Source of the DNA: Streptomyces niphimycinicus
GTDB lineage: Bacteria; Actinomycetota; Actinomycetes; Streptomycetales; Streptomycetaceae
Assembly (NCBI RefSeq): GCF_018883605.1
Contig: NZ_JAHLEM010000084.1
Span: forward strand, 1 to 56,518
Direction: 5' to 3'
Length of the DNA stretch: 56,518 nucleotides
Shown here: positions 49,142 to 56,518 of the stretch, in pieces
Position numbering within the stretch: position 1 is the stretch's first letter
Layout of the letters: each line of letters opens with the position of its first letter
The notes under the pieces: model-generated
Databases searched by the model: none
What the model saw: only the letters and a program-made list of their open reading frames with translations
What the model was told of the DNA's origin: nothing
Program-made: the position numbers and the translations under genes

Positions 49142-49561
49142 ATGGCCAAGTACCTGCTGCTCAAGCACTACCGTGGCGCTCCGGCCGCGGTCAACGACGT
49201 CCCCATGGACCAGTGGGCGCCGGAGGAGGTCTCCGCGCATCTGAAGTACATGAACGACTTCGCGGCGCGGCTGGAGGAGACCGGCGAGTTCGTCGGCGGC
49301 CAGGCACTCGCCCCCGAGGGGACATGGGTGCGGTACGACGGTGAGGGGCGCCCGCCGGTCACCGACGGTCCGTTCGCCGAGACCAAGGACCTCATCGCGG
49401 GCTGGATGGTGATCGACGTCGACAGCTACGAGCGCGCCGTCGAGCTGGCCGGGGAGCTGTCGGCCGCTCCCGGGGCGGGCGGCAACCCGATCCACGAGTG
49501 GCTCGAGCTGCGCCCGTTCCTGGCCGAGCACTCCACCGTCACGGAGTGCCCGCATCGATGA
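49142..49561 (+). CDS. YciI-like DGPF domain protein
   Basis: 139 aa. A small ferredoxin-like YCII fold: MAKYLLLKHYRGAPAAVNDV, ALAPEGTWVRYDGEGRPPVT, the name-giving DGPFAETKDLIAGWMVIDVD and ERAVELAGELSAAPGAGG. DGPF proteins are the regular partners of ECF42 sigma factors and are thought to act as, or be controlled by, a stress output of that sigma. Here the stop overlaps the sigma factor start by 4 nt (ATGA, 49558-49561), so the two are translated together. RBS GAGGAG lies upstream. Confidence 0.92.
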   Translation: MAKYLLLKHYRGAPAAVNDVPMDQWAPEEVSAHLKYMNDFAARLEETGEFVGGQALAPEGTWVRYDGEGRPPVTDGPFAETKDLIAGWMVIDVDSYERAVELAGELSAAPGAGGNPIHEWLELRPFLAEHSTVTECPHR

Positions 49562-50772
49562 ACGAGGCCCTGATCCGGAGCCTCACGCCGAGCGTGCTCG
49601 CCGTCCTCGTCCGCCGCGGAGCCGACTTCGCGGCGGCCGAGGACGCCGTACAGGACGCACTGGTCGAGGCGGTCCGCGGCTGGCCGGCCGACCCTTCCCC
49701 AAGCTCTCGGCTGCGCTCGAGCAGGGGAGACCCCATTCGGGATGCGAAGGGCTGGCTGGTCACCGTGGCCTGGCGCAAGTTCCTCGACGCCTCCCGCTCG
49801 GATGCCGCCCGCCGCCGGCGTGAGGACCGCGTCGAGGAGGAGCCGGCGCCCGGGCCCACGCCCGCGGTGGACGACACGCTCCAGCTCTACTTCCTGTGCG
49901 CCCATCCGTCGCTGACGCCGTCGTCCGCGGTCGCGCTCACCCTGCGCGCCGTGGGCGGGCTCACCACCCGCCAGATCGCCCAGGCGTACCTGGTGCCCGA
50001 GGCGACCATGGCGCAGCGGATCAGCCGGGCCAAGCGCACCGTCTCCGATGTGCGCTTCGACCAGCCCGGCGACGTCGCCACCGTGCTGCGCGTCCTCTAC
50101 CTGGTCTTCAACGAGGGCTACTCCGGCGATGTCGACCTCTCCGCCGAGGCCATCCGGCTCACCCGGCAGCTCGCGGCCCGGATCGACCACCCCGAAGTGG
50201 CGGGGCTGCTCGCCCTCATGCTGCTCCACCACGCCCGGCGCGCCACCCGGACCGCGCCGGACGGCAGTCTGGTGCCGCTCGCCGAGCAGGATCGCGCCCG
50301 GTGGGACACCGGGATGATCGCCCAGGGCGTGGCGATCCTTCAGGCGGCCCTCGCCCGCGACCGGCTGGGCGAGTTCCAGGCCCAGGCCGCCATCGCGGCA
50401 CTCCATGCCGACGCGCCCACCGTCGAGGAGACCGACTGGGTGCAGATCCTGGAGTGGTACGACGAGCTGGTGCGCCTGACCGACAGCCCGGTCGTCCGGC
50501 TCAACCGCGTGGTGGCCGTCGGCGAGGCCGACGGCCCGCGCGCCGGTCTGGCCGCGCTCGCGGAGCTGAACGACTCCGCGCCGACCTCTGCGAGCAGGGG
50601 GTCGCCCATGCCCCGCCACACCGCGGTGGCGGCGTACCTCCACGAGCGGGACGGCGACCTGGCGACGGCGGCACGGCTGTACGCCGAGGCGGCCCACCAG
50701 GCACCCAACCTCGCCGAACGCGACTACCTGACCCGCCAGGCCGCCCGGCTCAACACCCTTCGGCGCGGCTGA
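49558..50772 (+). CDS. ECF42-type RNA polymerase sigma factor
   Basis: 404 aa. Region 2 lies at about 1-80 (RRGADFAAAEDAVQDALVEA) and region 4 at about 110-175 (LQLYFLCAHPSLTPSSAVAL, GGLTTRQIAQAYLVPEATMA, QRISRAKR). A long C-terminal helical/TPR-like extension (DUF6596; LYLVFNEGYSG, FQAQAAIAALHADAP) covers residues 180-400. This is the ECF42 layout, which works without an anti-sigma factor and is regulated through its C-terminal domain. It overlaps the DGPF gene. Oddities are two short in-frame insertions: SPSSRLRSSRGDPI after WPADP (49691-49736), and SAPTSASRGSP near 50574-50609. Both are encoded by GC-rich stem-loop-like DNA of the same kind. Confidence 0.9.
   Translation: MNEALIRSLTPSVLAVLVRRGADFAAAEDAVQDALVEAVRGWPADPSPSSRLRSSRGDPIRDAKGWLVTVAWRKFLDASRSDAARRRREDRVEEEPAPGPTPAVDDTLQLYFLCAHPSLTPSSAVALTLRAVGGLTTRQIAQAYLVPEATMAQRISRAKRTVSDVRFDQPGDVATVLRVLYLVFNEGYSGDVDLSAEAIRLTRQLAARIDHPEVAGLLALMLLHHARRATRTAPDGSLVPLAEQDRARWDTGMIAQGVAILQAALARDRLGEFQAQAAIAALHADAPTVEETDWVQILEWYDELVRLTDSPVVRLNRVVAVGEADGPRAGLAALAELNDSAPTSASRGSPMPRHTAVAAYLHERDGDLATAARLYAEAAHQAPNLAERDYLTRQAARLNTLRRG
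49691..49736 (+). repeat. Stem-loop repeat inserted in frame in the sigma gene
   Basis: CCCC (49697-49700) with CTC (49704-49706) pairs with GAG (49719-49721) and GGGG (49724-49727). It interrupts the conserved join after WPADP and encodes a non-family Ser/Arg-rich peptide. Streptomyces genomes carry dispersed palindromic repeats of this look (recalled pattern; copy number not checked here). Confidence 0.55.
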
Positions 50773-50827
50773 CGAACCGCGCCGAATTCCATTGAGGCGC
50801 CGCCGTATGTCGGGGAGGGTCGGCGGC

Positions 50828-51373
50828 ATGGATTTCTTCTGCTATCACCGCGATCGGCCCGGCTCCCTCACCTTGCGCAAGGAGCTGTCGGAAGAACACT
50901 GGTCGTATATGGACCGGTACGCGGCGGAGATGATCGCTCGCGGCCCGACCTTCGCCGACGGCGAAACGCCCACCGGCAGCGTGCACATCCTCGGCCTGCC
51001 GGATCCCGCCGCCGCCCGCGCGTTCGCCTTCGACGAGCCGAACTACCAGGCCGGCGCGTACCGGGACGTGCTGCTGCGACGGTGGCGCAATGTGCTGGGG
51101 CGCACCATGTGGGACTTCCCGGGCGGCCGGACCGGTGGCCGGCGGTATCTGGTGCTCGGCCTCGGCTCGGGGGAAGCCGCCGACCTCGCCGTGCCGCCGG
51201 GCCGGGACGAGCTGATCGCGTACGGACCGCTGCTGTCCGACGACGGCACCGGCTGGCTGGGTACGGCGGTGCTGCTGCGGGCCCCGGACCCGGACACGGC
51301 ACGCGCCGTCCTGACCCAGGACCGGTACGCCGCCATCGAGGTCCATGACTGGGAGTTCGGCGGGCGGCGGTGA
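50828..51373 (+). CDS. YciI-like protein with two ferredoxin-like units
   Basis: 181 aa from ATG 50828, with GGGGAGGG upstream. It shows MDFFCYHRDRPGSLTLRKEL, EEHWSYMDRYAAEMIARGPT, FADGETPTGSVHILGLPDPA, ARAFAFDEPNYQAGAYRDVL in the first unit. The second unit reads LVLGLGSGEAADLAVPPGRD, ELIAYGPLLSDDGTGWLGTA, DTARAVLTQDRYAAIEVHDW. Both follow the YCII pattern: a His/Asp near the start and D-P-Y/D-R-Y before the last strand. The function is unknown. It lies 55 bp after the sigma factor and could be a member of its regulon. Confidence 0.8.
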   Translation: MDFFCYHRDRPGSLTLRKELSEEHWSYMDRYAAEMIARGPTFADGETPTGSVHILGLPDPAAARAFAFDEPNYQAGAYRDVLLRRWRNVLGRTMWDFPGGRTGGRRYLVLGLGSGEAADLAVPPGRDELIAYGPLLSDDGTGWLGTAVLLRAPDPDTARAVLTQDRYAAIEVHDWEFGGRR

Positions 51374-51484
51374 CGCCCGGCGTGGTCGGTGCGGGCTCGG
51401 CCGAGTGCGCGCCGCTGCCGCGATGAGTTCCGGCCGGGACACGAGTCTGTTCCGGTGACCGTCGCAAGGACGCCGTACGACGCC

Positions 51485-51522
51485 GCCCGGCACGAGACAC
51501 CACGCCCGGCACGAGACACCAC
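51485..51522 (+). repeat. Perfect 19-bp tandem duplication before the DUF899 ribosome site
   Basis: GCCCGGCACGAGACACCAC occurs at 51485-51503 and again at 51504-51522, ending directly before the GGAGG at 51523-51527. Confidence 0.9.
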
Positions 51523-51532
51523 GGAGGACACC

Positions 51533-52315
51533 ATGACGACCGCACCGGACGACCCGACCACCGCGCTGCCCGGCCGCCCGCCCATCGTCGACCTGGCCAC
51601 CTGGCAGGCCGCCCGTGACGAGCTGCTGGTCCGCGAGAAGGCCCACACCCGCGAGGGCGACGCCATCGCCGCGGCCCGCCGCCGGCTGCCGATGGTGGAG
51701 TTCGACGGGACGGTCGAGGTCGTGGGGCCCGATGGCCCGGTCCCGTTCCTGGACCTGTTCCAGGGCCGCGACGAGCTGGTGGTCTACCAGCACATGTGGC
51801 ACGACGGCGCGCCGCACCAGGGGCAGTGCGAGGGCTGCACCACCACCGCCTGGCACCTTCAGGACGCCGCCTACCTCAACGCCGGCGGCGTCTCGTTCGC
51901 CATCCTGACCACGGGCCAGTGGGACGAGGTGGCCTCCTACGTGGAGTTCATGGGATACACCGAGCCCTGGTACTCGGTGCGCGACGTGGCCGCGCCGGTC
52001 GGCGGGGACATGGGCTACCTCACCTCCTTCCTGCGCGACGGCGACCGCGTGTTCCTCACCTACTCCACGACGGGCCGTGGCAACGAGCGGGTCAACGGCT
52101 CCCTCGGCCTGCTCGATATGACGCCCTACGGCCGCCGCGAGGCGTGGCAGGACGACCCCGAGGGCTGGCCCGAGGGGCACGGCCCGTGCTGGTCCTGGCG
52201 CACGGACGCGGATGGGACCGCCACCTGGGGCCCGACCAGCCGCCCGGTGCCGCAGTGGACCCGCCCCGGCGCGACGCCGGTGGAGACCCTCGGCCGGCAG
52301 GGCCACCACCACTGA
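51533..52315 (+). CDS. DUF899 (thioredoxin-like) family protein
   Basis: 260 aa from ATG 51533, with GGAGG 5 nt upstream. The pattern LVREKAHTREGDAIAAARRR, LPMVEFDGTVEVVGPDGPVP, FLDLFQGRDELVVYQHMWHD, QGQCEGCTTTAWHLQDAAYL and DMTPYGRREAWQDDPEGWPE matches DUF899, a thioredoxin-fold family. The C-E-G-C pair (QCEGCT) stands where the redox or metal Cys sit. No reaction has been assigned; it is often induced with ECF sigma genes. It may belong to the ECF42 regulon, being 159 bp downstream of the YciI-like gene. Confidence 0.88.
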   Translation: MTTAPDDPTTALPGRPPIVDLATWQAARDELLVREKAHTREGDAIAAARRRLPMVEFDGTVEVVGPDGPVPFLDLFQGRDELVVYQHMWHDGAPHQGQCEGCTTTAWHLQDAAYLNAGGVSFAILTTGQWDEVASYVEFMGYTEPWYSVRDVAAPVGGDMGYLTSFLRDGDRVFLTYSTTGRGNERVNGSLGLLDMTPYGRREAWQDDPEGWPEGHGPCWSWRTDADGTATWGPTSRPVPQWTRPGATPVETLGRQGHHH

Positions 52316-52330
52316 CGAATCCGGCCCGGT

Positions 52331-53245
52331 CTACCGCTTGTACGGATCCCCGTCGGGGAGCCATGCGTCCGGTGCGTGGATGCCGAAGTCGCCGACGCCT
52401 TCCGTCAGGGCCTCGACGGTGCTCAGTACGGCCGGGCGGAGCTCGTCCCGCCGCCAGACGAGAGACCAGGTCCAGTAGACCTTCGGCCCGGTCACGGGGC
52501 GTACGGCCAGATCGGGCGGCAGTGGAGTGGTCTGGCCCTTGGGCGAGTTGAGGATGGGCCGCCTGCTCCGGCGCACATGGTCGAAGAAGACGGGACCGGT
52601 GATGCCACCGTCCGTGATGCGCACGGCGGGGACGCCGGCCTCCTCGGCCAATCGCTCCGCGTAGTCGTTCCAGGACAGCCAGGTGGTGGCGTCGTCGTCC
52701 AGCAGAACGTCGGTGTCCTGGGCGCGGACCTCGCCGGTGTCCTGCCCGGCCGAGACGGCGTAGAGCCGCTCCGCGCCGATCAGCCGGGCGCTGAGTCCGA
52801 GCTTCTCCAGGTCGCCGGTGCGGATCCAGCACACCGCCAGGTCGAGGCCGCCGTCCGCGACGCGGGCGGCCTGGGCATGGGAGGGCGCGACCCATGCGTC
52901 GATGTGCAGACGCGCCACGGACGAGGCGCGGGCGGTCAGGTCCGCGGGCAGCCAGTTGACATAGCCGAGCCGGACCGGTTCCGAGCCCGCGATCCTGGCG
53001 GCGCGGTTACGGAGGTCGTCGGCGCGCTCGAGCAGGGCCCGGGTGTGCGGGAGCAGGGCCGCTCCGGCCGGAGTGAGGGCCACCGAACGGCGGTCGCGGT
53101 CGAAGAGCCGGACGCCGAGATCCCGTTCCAGCGACTTGATCTGCTGGGACAGGGAGGGGCCGGCGATCAGGAGCCGCTCCGCGGCCCGGCCGAAGTGCAG
53201 TTCCTCGGCTACCGCGACGAAATACCGCAACTGGCGCAGCTCCAC
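52331..53245 (-). CDS. LysR family transcriptional regulator
   Basis: 304 aa from GTG 53245. The N-terminal HTH is MELRQLRYFVAVAEELHFGR, AAERLLIAGPSLSQQIKSLE (Ser-Gln-Gln-Ile recognition helix), RDLGVRLFDRDRRSVALTPA. The effector domain begins SEPVRLGYVNWLPADLTARA. It diverges from the SDR-SnoaL-MFS genes at 53488, its probable targets. The 242-bp gap contains the palindrome CGACCGGTCG at 53415-53424, near a likely promoter of the SDR. A longer start at 53335 would cross the operator region. Confidence 0.92.
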   Translation of the reverse strand: MELRQLRYFVAVAEELHFGRAAERLLIAGPSLSQQIKSLERDLGVRLFDRDRRSVALTPAGAALLPHTRALLERADDLRNRAARIAGSEPVRLGYVNWLPADLTARASSVARLHIDAWVAPSHAQAARVADGGLDLAVCWIRTGDLEKLGLSARLIGAERLYAVSAGQDTGEVRAQDTDVLLDDDATTWLSWNDYAERLAEEAGVPAVRITDGGITGPVFFDHVRRSRRPILNSPKGQTTPLPPDLAVRPVTGPKVYWTWSLVWRRDELRPAVLSTVEALTEGVGDFGIHAPDAWLPDGDPYKR

Positions 53246-53414
53246 GCCCGCAATGCTACCCGCGGCCGGGGCCACGGCCCGTCCCGCCCTCGGCGGTCTC
53301 GTACTGGGGCGTCCGTGTGACCGACTTCCTCCCATCTGCTAGGCGCTGCCTCCCACCGCAGGTCACAGCGGTGCCGGGGCGGGTGGGAGGCTCTTGCCTT
53401 CCTTGGGTTTTTGT

Positions 53415-53424
53415 CGACCGGTCG
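53415..53424. promoter_or_regulatory. Palindrome CGACCGGTCG in the SDR promoter region
   Basis: CGACCGGTCG lies 64-73 bp before the SDR start, between TTGGGT (53403-53408) and TATGTT (53427-53432), which have 18-bp spacing. A bound protein here would block that promoter. A LysR T-N11-A site was not clear, so the binder is uncertain. Confidence 0.4.
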
Positions 53425-53487
53425 TCTATGTTCATGGGGGCCGGTCATGCACACCGGTCCGGACATCCCTCACTGGAGACAGTCACC

Positions 53488-54201
53488 ATGAGCACTCCTG
53501 ACCAGAAGGTCGCCATCATCACCGGCGCGTCCCAGGGCATCGGCGCGGGCCTGGTCGATGCCTATCGCAAGCTCGGCTACGCCGTCGTCGCGACCTCGCG
53601 CGGGATCGCCCCCTCAGCGGACCCGCAGGTCCGCACCGTCCAGGGGGACATCGCCGACCCCGCCACCGCCGAGCGAGTGGCCGGGGCCGCGATAGAGCGC
53701 TTCGGCCGCATCGACACCCTGGTCAACAACGCGGGCATCTTCGTCGCCAAGCCGTTCACGGAGTACACGGAGCAGGACTACGACGCGGTCACCGGCGTCA
53801 ACCTGAGCGGTTTCTTCCGCATCAGCCAGCTCGCGGTCGAGCAGATGCTCCGTCAGGGCGGCGGGCACGTCGTCCAGATCACCACCAGCCTGGTCGACCA
53901 CGCCAACTCCGCAGTCGCCTCCGTACTGGCCTCCCTGACCAAGGGCGGACTCCAGTCCGCGACCAAGGCCCTGGCCATCGAATACGCGACCCGCGGGGTG
54001 CGCAGCAACGCCGTATCGCTCGGCATCATCAGGACACCGATGCACCCGGCGGAGTACCACGACACCCTCGCCGCCCTCCACCCGGTCGGCCGGATGGGAG
54101 AGGTCAGCGACATCGTCGACGCCGTCACCTACCTGGAGAACGCCCCCTTCGTGACCGGCGAGATCCTCCACGTCGACGGCGGCCAGAGCGCCGGCCACTG
54201 A
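53488..54201 (+). CDS. SDR family oxidoreductase lacking the usual catalytic Tyr
   Basis: 237 aa. TGASQGIGAG and NNAGIFVAKPFTEYTEQDYD are normal, and the end FVTGEILHVDGGQSAGH is FabG-like. The catalytic block, however, reads VVQITTSLVDHANSAVASVL then ASLTKGGLQSATKALAIEYA: the position four residues before the conserved Lys (TK) is Ala, not Tyr. Ser and Lys are kept. Some SDRs of this sub-group have Tyr replaced, so reduction may proceed differently, or the protein may not be an ordinary reductase. It heads the divergent SDR-SnoaL-MFS group. Confidence 0.85.
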   Translation: MSTPDQKVAIITGASQGIGAGLVDAYRKLGYAVVATSRGIAPSADPQVRTVQGDIADPATAERVAGAAIERFGRIDTLVNNAGIFVAKPFTEYTEQDYDAVTGVNLSGFFRISQLAVEQMLRQGGGHVVQITTSLVDHANSAVASVLASLTKGGLQSATKALAIEYATRGVRSNAVSLGIIRTPMHPAEYHDTLAALHPVGRMGEVSDIVDAVTYLENAPFVTGEILHVDGGQSAGH

Positions 54202-54300
54202 CCACACACCGCCCGGGCGTCGCACCCCGCCGCCCGGGCGCCCTCCCCGGCGTCGGCTCTCAGACGACGCCGCCCTCTTGTCACTGTTGGAGCTGACACC

Positions 54301-54681
54301 ATGAGTACCGACGTACTGAACGACCCCCTGCACGAGGTGCTGAGCCGCTGGCAGGCCGCTTTCGACGGCCACCAGACGGACGCGATGGCCGACCTGTTCA
54401 CGCCCGACGCCCTCTTCCAGGGGTTCGGGCCCGAGACCCTCTCCGGCCGGGACGCGGTACGCGGCTACTACGCGGCCGTTCCGGACCACCGCAGGGCCCA
54501 TCTGGGGAACGTCCACGGCTACCGGATCGGTGAACACGTGGCCGGTGGCTTCGCCGACGTCACCTTCCGGGATCCGACGGGCTGGGAGGCCCCGGTGCAT
54601 CTGTCGTTGGTCCTTCAACGCGATGGCGGCAGTTGGCGGATCCGCCAGTACCACGTCTCTCGAATCGCCGCTGATCACTGA
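54301..54681 (+). CDS. SnoaL-like/NTF2-fold protein
   Basis: 126 aa. An NTF2-type cone fold: HEVLSRWQAAFDGHQTDAMA, DLFTPDALFQGFGPETLSGR, DAVRGYYAAVPDHRRAHLGN, GGFADVTFRDPTGWEAPVHL and the ending SWRIRQYHVSR. SnoaL-like proteins act as cyclases, isomerases or binding partners. With the SDR and the exporter it suggests conversion of a small molecule. It lies 99 bp after the SDR stop on the same strand, so it is probably in one transcript. Catalytic residues are not clear. Confidence 0.85.
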   Translation: MSTDVLNDPLHEVLSRWQAAFDGHQTDAMADLFTPDALFQGFGPETLSGRDAVRGYYAAVPDHRRAHLGNVHGYRIGEHVAGGFADVTFRDPTGWEAPVHLSLVLQRDGGSWRIRQYHVSRIAADH

Positions 54682-54769
54682 GGCGGCGGTGCCCGTAAGA
54701 GGCCGGGCCTACCAGCAGGGAGGAAGCCGATCCTGGCATTCTCCCTGGTGGCGGCCCCAGTCTGAGACC

Positions 54770-56026
54770 ATGCAGCAGCATGTCACCGCCTCCCGAGGCG
54801 TACTACGCCACTCACCCTGGGCCCATGTCGTACAGGCCGCCGCCGCACTGGGGGCGGGCATGGGTGTGGGCCGTTTCGTCTACACCCCGATTCTTCCCCT
54901 GATGCACGCTCAGGCCGGGCTGTCCGCCGCCACGGGGGCGAATCTCGCCACCGCCAACTACGTCGGCTATCTGCTCGGCGCGCTCGCCGGAACCTTCCTG
55001 CCCCGACTGGTGCGTTCCGCCGCCGTACTGCGGAGTTGCCTGGTGGTGCTGACGGTGTCCCTGGCCGCGATGCCACTGACCCACTCCCCCGGCGTATGGC
55101 TGCTGCTCCGGCTGTGTGCGGGCGTGGCCAGTGCGCTGATCTTCGTCATCGCCGCCGGCTCCCTGCTCAGCCATCTGCGCGACCACCCCGCCCACTTGCC
55201 CGGGTGGGCCTTCGGAGGAGTCGGGGCGGGAATCGCCCTGTCCGGGCTGCTCGTCCTCGCCCTGCGCACCATCGCCGACTGGCAGGCCGCGTGGTGGGCC
55301 TCCGCCGTGCTGACCGCGCTGCTCGCCCTGCCCGCATGGTTCCTGCGGCCGGAACCCGCGCCCCCGTCGGCGTCCGCCACGCCCGGAGCGGAGCGGCGGG
55401 CGACCGGCCCGCGCACCCATCGGTGGTTCACCGCGCTCCTCGCCTCCTACACGCTGGAGGGCATCGGCTACATCATCGCGGGCACCTTCCTGGTGGCCGC
55501 GATCGAGCAGAGTTCTCCCGGCTGGATCGGCAGTGGTGCCTGGGTGCTGGTCGGCCTGGCGGCCATCCCGTCCTCCGCGCTGTGGGCGGGGCTGGGCCGG
55601 CGCTGGTCCCGTCCGGGCCTCCTGCTGACCGCCCTGGCCGTCCAGGCCGTCGGCATCGCCCTGCCCGCGCTGATCGGTGGCGTCGCCGCCGCGCTGATCT
55701 CCGCGGTGCTCTTCGGCGCCACGTTCATCGGCGTCAGCACGCTCGCGCTCGCTACCGGCGCGCATCTGCGCTTCCCGCGCGCGGTCGCCCTGCTGACGGC
55801 CGGATACTCGGTGGGCCAGATCCTCGGCCCGCTGGTCGCCACCCCTCTGCTGCACCACGGGTACGAGCAGGCCCTGATCCTCGCGGCCGTCGTCGTCCTG
55901 GCGTCCGCCGTCGCGGCGGCCCTCCTCCGGATCGGCTTCCCCCACCACATGCCCGCGCCCGGCCACCCGGTCGCACGCTCGGAACCCGCACCGGGCGGAC
56001 CGGCCACGGCGAAGACCACGACCTGA
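54770..56026 (+). CDS. MFS transporter, YbfB/YjiJ family
   Basis: 418 aa from ATG 54770. Twelve helices start with AHVVQAAAALGAGMGVGRFV and YTPILPLMHAQAGLSAATGA (the G-x-G-R-F-x-Y-T-P opening of the YbfB/YjiJ family). ATANYVGYLLGALAGTFLPR, HLPGWAFGGVGAGIALSGLL and YTLEGIGYIIAGTFLVAAIE in the second half also match. A central loop is rich in Ala, Pro and Arg. It probably exports or imports a small molecule linked to the SDR and SnoaL enzymes. The in-frame extension back to 54530 overlaps the SnoaL gene and is rejected. Substrate unknown. Confidence 0.9.
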   Translation: MQQHVTASRGVLRHSPWAHVVQAAAALGAGMGVGRFVYTPILPLMHAQAGLSAATGANLATANYVGYLLGALAGTFLPRLVRSAAVLRSCLVVLTVSLAAMPLTHSPGVWLLLRLCAGVASALIFVIAAGSLLSHLRDHPAHLPGWAFGGVGAGIALSGLLVLALRTIADWQAAWWASAVLTALLALPAWFLRPEPAPPSASATPGAERRATGPRTHRWFTALLASYTLEGIGYIIAGTFLVAAIEQSSPGWIGSGAWVLVGLAAIPSSALWAGLGRRWSRPGLLLTALAVQAVGIALPALIGGVAAALISAVLFGATFIGVSTLALATGAHLRFPRAVALLTAGYSVGQILGPLVATPLLHHGYEQALILAAVVVLASAVAAALLRIGFPHHMPAPGHPVARSEPAPGGPATAKTTT

Positions 56027-56074
56027 CGGTCATCCCTCGGAAGAGAGATCGGCAGGTGCGGTCCACCTGGGCCC

Positions 56075-56243
56075 CCTGCTGGTGGTCGCCCCGGCCCGCA
56101 CCCCGTCGTTCGCCGGTCCCCGGGCCACCGTGCTGATCGGCGCGCCGGCGGTGGCCGCCCAGGTGGTCATCCAGCGCTCGCCCGCCCTCCACCCGGTCCA
56201 GCAGCTCAAGAAGATCGTGCCGGTCAACGGCGCCCACCGGTGA
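56075..56243 (+). pseudogene. Possible gene fragment after the MFS gene
   Basis: A plus-strand frame reads PLLVVAPARTPSFAGPRATV, LIGAPAVAAQVVIQRSPALH and PVQQLKKIVPVNGAHR with a stop at 56241-56243. Composition is protein-like, but there is no start or ribosome site after the MFS stop and no family was recognised. It may be the 3' remnant of a lost gene. Confidence 0.3.
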
Positions 56244-56324
56244 TGCGGCGTTCCGGGAGGTCCGGCAGATCCGGCGGAACGCCGCCCAGCCAAACAGGCC
56301 GGACGAAGTCCACTGCCGGTTCGG

Positions 56325-56445
56325 CAGGTGCCCTGAAGGGGCGCGGGGCTGTGTCGATGTGCGGCTCCGCCGCGGCTGTGTCGATGTGCGGCTCCGCCGC
56401 GTGGGACCAGCCACGATGGCGCCGCAGACGACCGACGGCACGGCG
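56325..56445. repeat. Streptomyces-type intergenic repeat with an internal 27-bp duplication
   Basis: CCTGAAGGGGCGCGGGGCTG followed by TGTCGATGTGCGGCTCCGCC resembles a repeat commonly seen between Streptomyces genes (recalled). Within it the 27-bp unit at 56347-56373 is repeated exactly at 56374-56400. Confidence 0.6.
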
Positions 56446-56465
56446 CGGCACATCCAGTGGAGCGC

Positions 56466-56518
56466 TCAGCGGACCCGGTCGACGCGGCGCTCGTCCCAGA
56501 CCGGCTCCGCCGTCTCGC
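56466..56518 (-). CDS. C-terminal end of a minus-strand gene (runs off the right edge)
   Basis: The last 16 codons on the minus strand read ETAEPVWDERRVDRVR before a TGA at 56466-56468. Such an ending is familiar from Streptomyces PPOX/F420-dependent oxidoreductases, but 16 residues are too few for a product name. Confidence 0.5.
   Translation of the reverse strand, partial: ETAEPVWDERRVDRVR

Overview
The window is high-GC actinobacterial DNA and almost certainly Streptomyces. Codon third positions are dominated by G and C, and GTG and even TTG starts are common. The gene content is typical of the genus: XRE/TPR regulator debris, a nitrile hydratase set, the 2-methylisoborneol operon with its encapsulin shell, and an ECF42/DGPF pair. 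No rRNA, tRNA, CRISPR array or phage structural gene was seen. It reads as accessory or arm-type chromosome: many small regulator-plus-enzyme units, two mobile-element insertions, several pseudogenes and many short coding minisatellites.

Region 1 (1-9.5 kb): a TetR regulator faces an FAD monooxygenase across two operators. A DinB-type protein follows. A cobalt-type nitrile hydratase operon (beta, alpha, p14K-like activator, minus strand) is split between beta and alpha by an IS110-family element. Next, an epoxide-hydrolase-like enzyme diverges from a CGNR zinc-finger protein, with three copies of CTAACC-N18-GGTTAC/G in or beside the gap. A WYL regulator faces a DUF3224 gene across an 18-bp perfect inverted repeat, and uracil-DNA glycosylase follows.

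Region 2 (9.5-20 kb): two SDR genes form an operon. A HipA-like kinase/DUF3037 pair and a PIG-L deacetylase follow. Then comes mobile DNA: a Tn554-like module (TnpC-like, TnpB-like recombinase, truncated first recombinase) plus an MFS gene lies between a C-terminal and an N-terminal fragment of XRE/TPR-type regulator genes.

Region 3 (20-27 kb): small independent genes, including DJ-1/PfpI, two GNATs, MarR, HutD, TetR with a divergent hydrolase, a VOC protein, a DHFR-like protein and a tandem universal stress protein.

Region 4 (27-38 kb): a probable catabolic operon on the minus strand (flavin monooxygenase, RidA, DUF1028, M20 amidohydrolase, MHS-type transporter, LysR), with a LysR-type T-N11-A box upstream of the first gene. 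Further on are an SDR, a Tat-exported PAF-acetylhydrolase-like esterase, an ArsR-like regulator, a membrane-anchored unknown, and an Lrp/AsnC gene broken by a +1 frameshift next to a LysE exporter.

Region 5 (39-46 kb): an aminotransferase, then the 2-methylisoborneol (earthy odour) operon: family 2B encapsulin shell, 2-MIB synthase with a long disordered N-terminus, and GPP 2-C-methyltransferase. The methyltransferase has a TTA codon next to its start.

Region 6 (46-56.5 kb): a zinc-finger/HTH/GAF/PAS/GAF/PP2C fusion protein, a sigma-factor pseudogene, and a DGPF/ECF42 sigma pair whose sigma gene carries two apparent in-frame repeat insertions. Two further YciI/DUF899 proteins follow. Last is a LysR regulator divergent from an SDR (lacking the usual catalytic Tyr)-SnoaL-MFS cluster. 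The window ends in intergenic repeats and the tail of a minus-strand gene.
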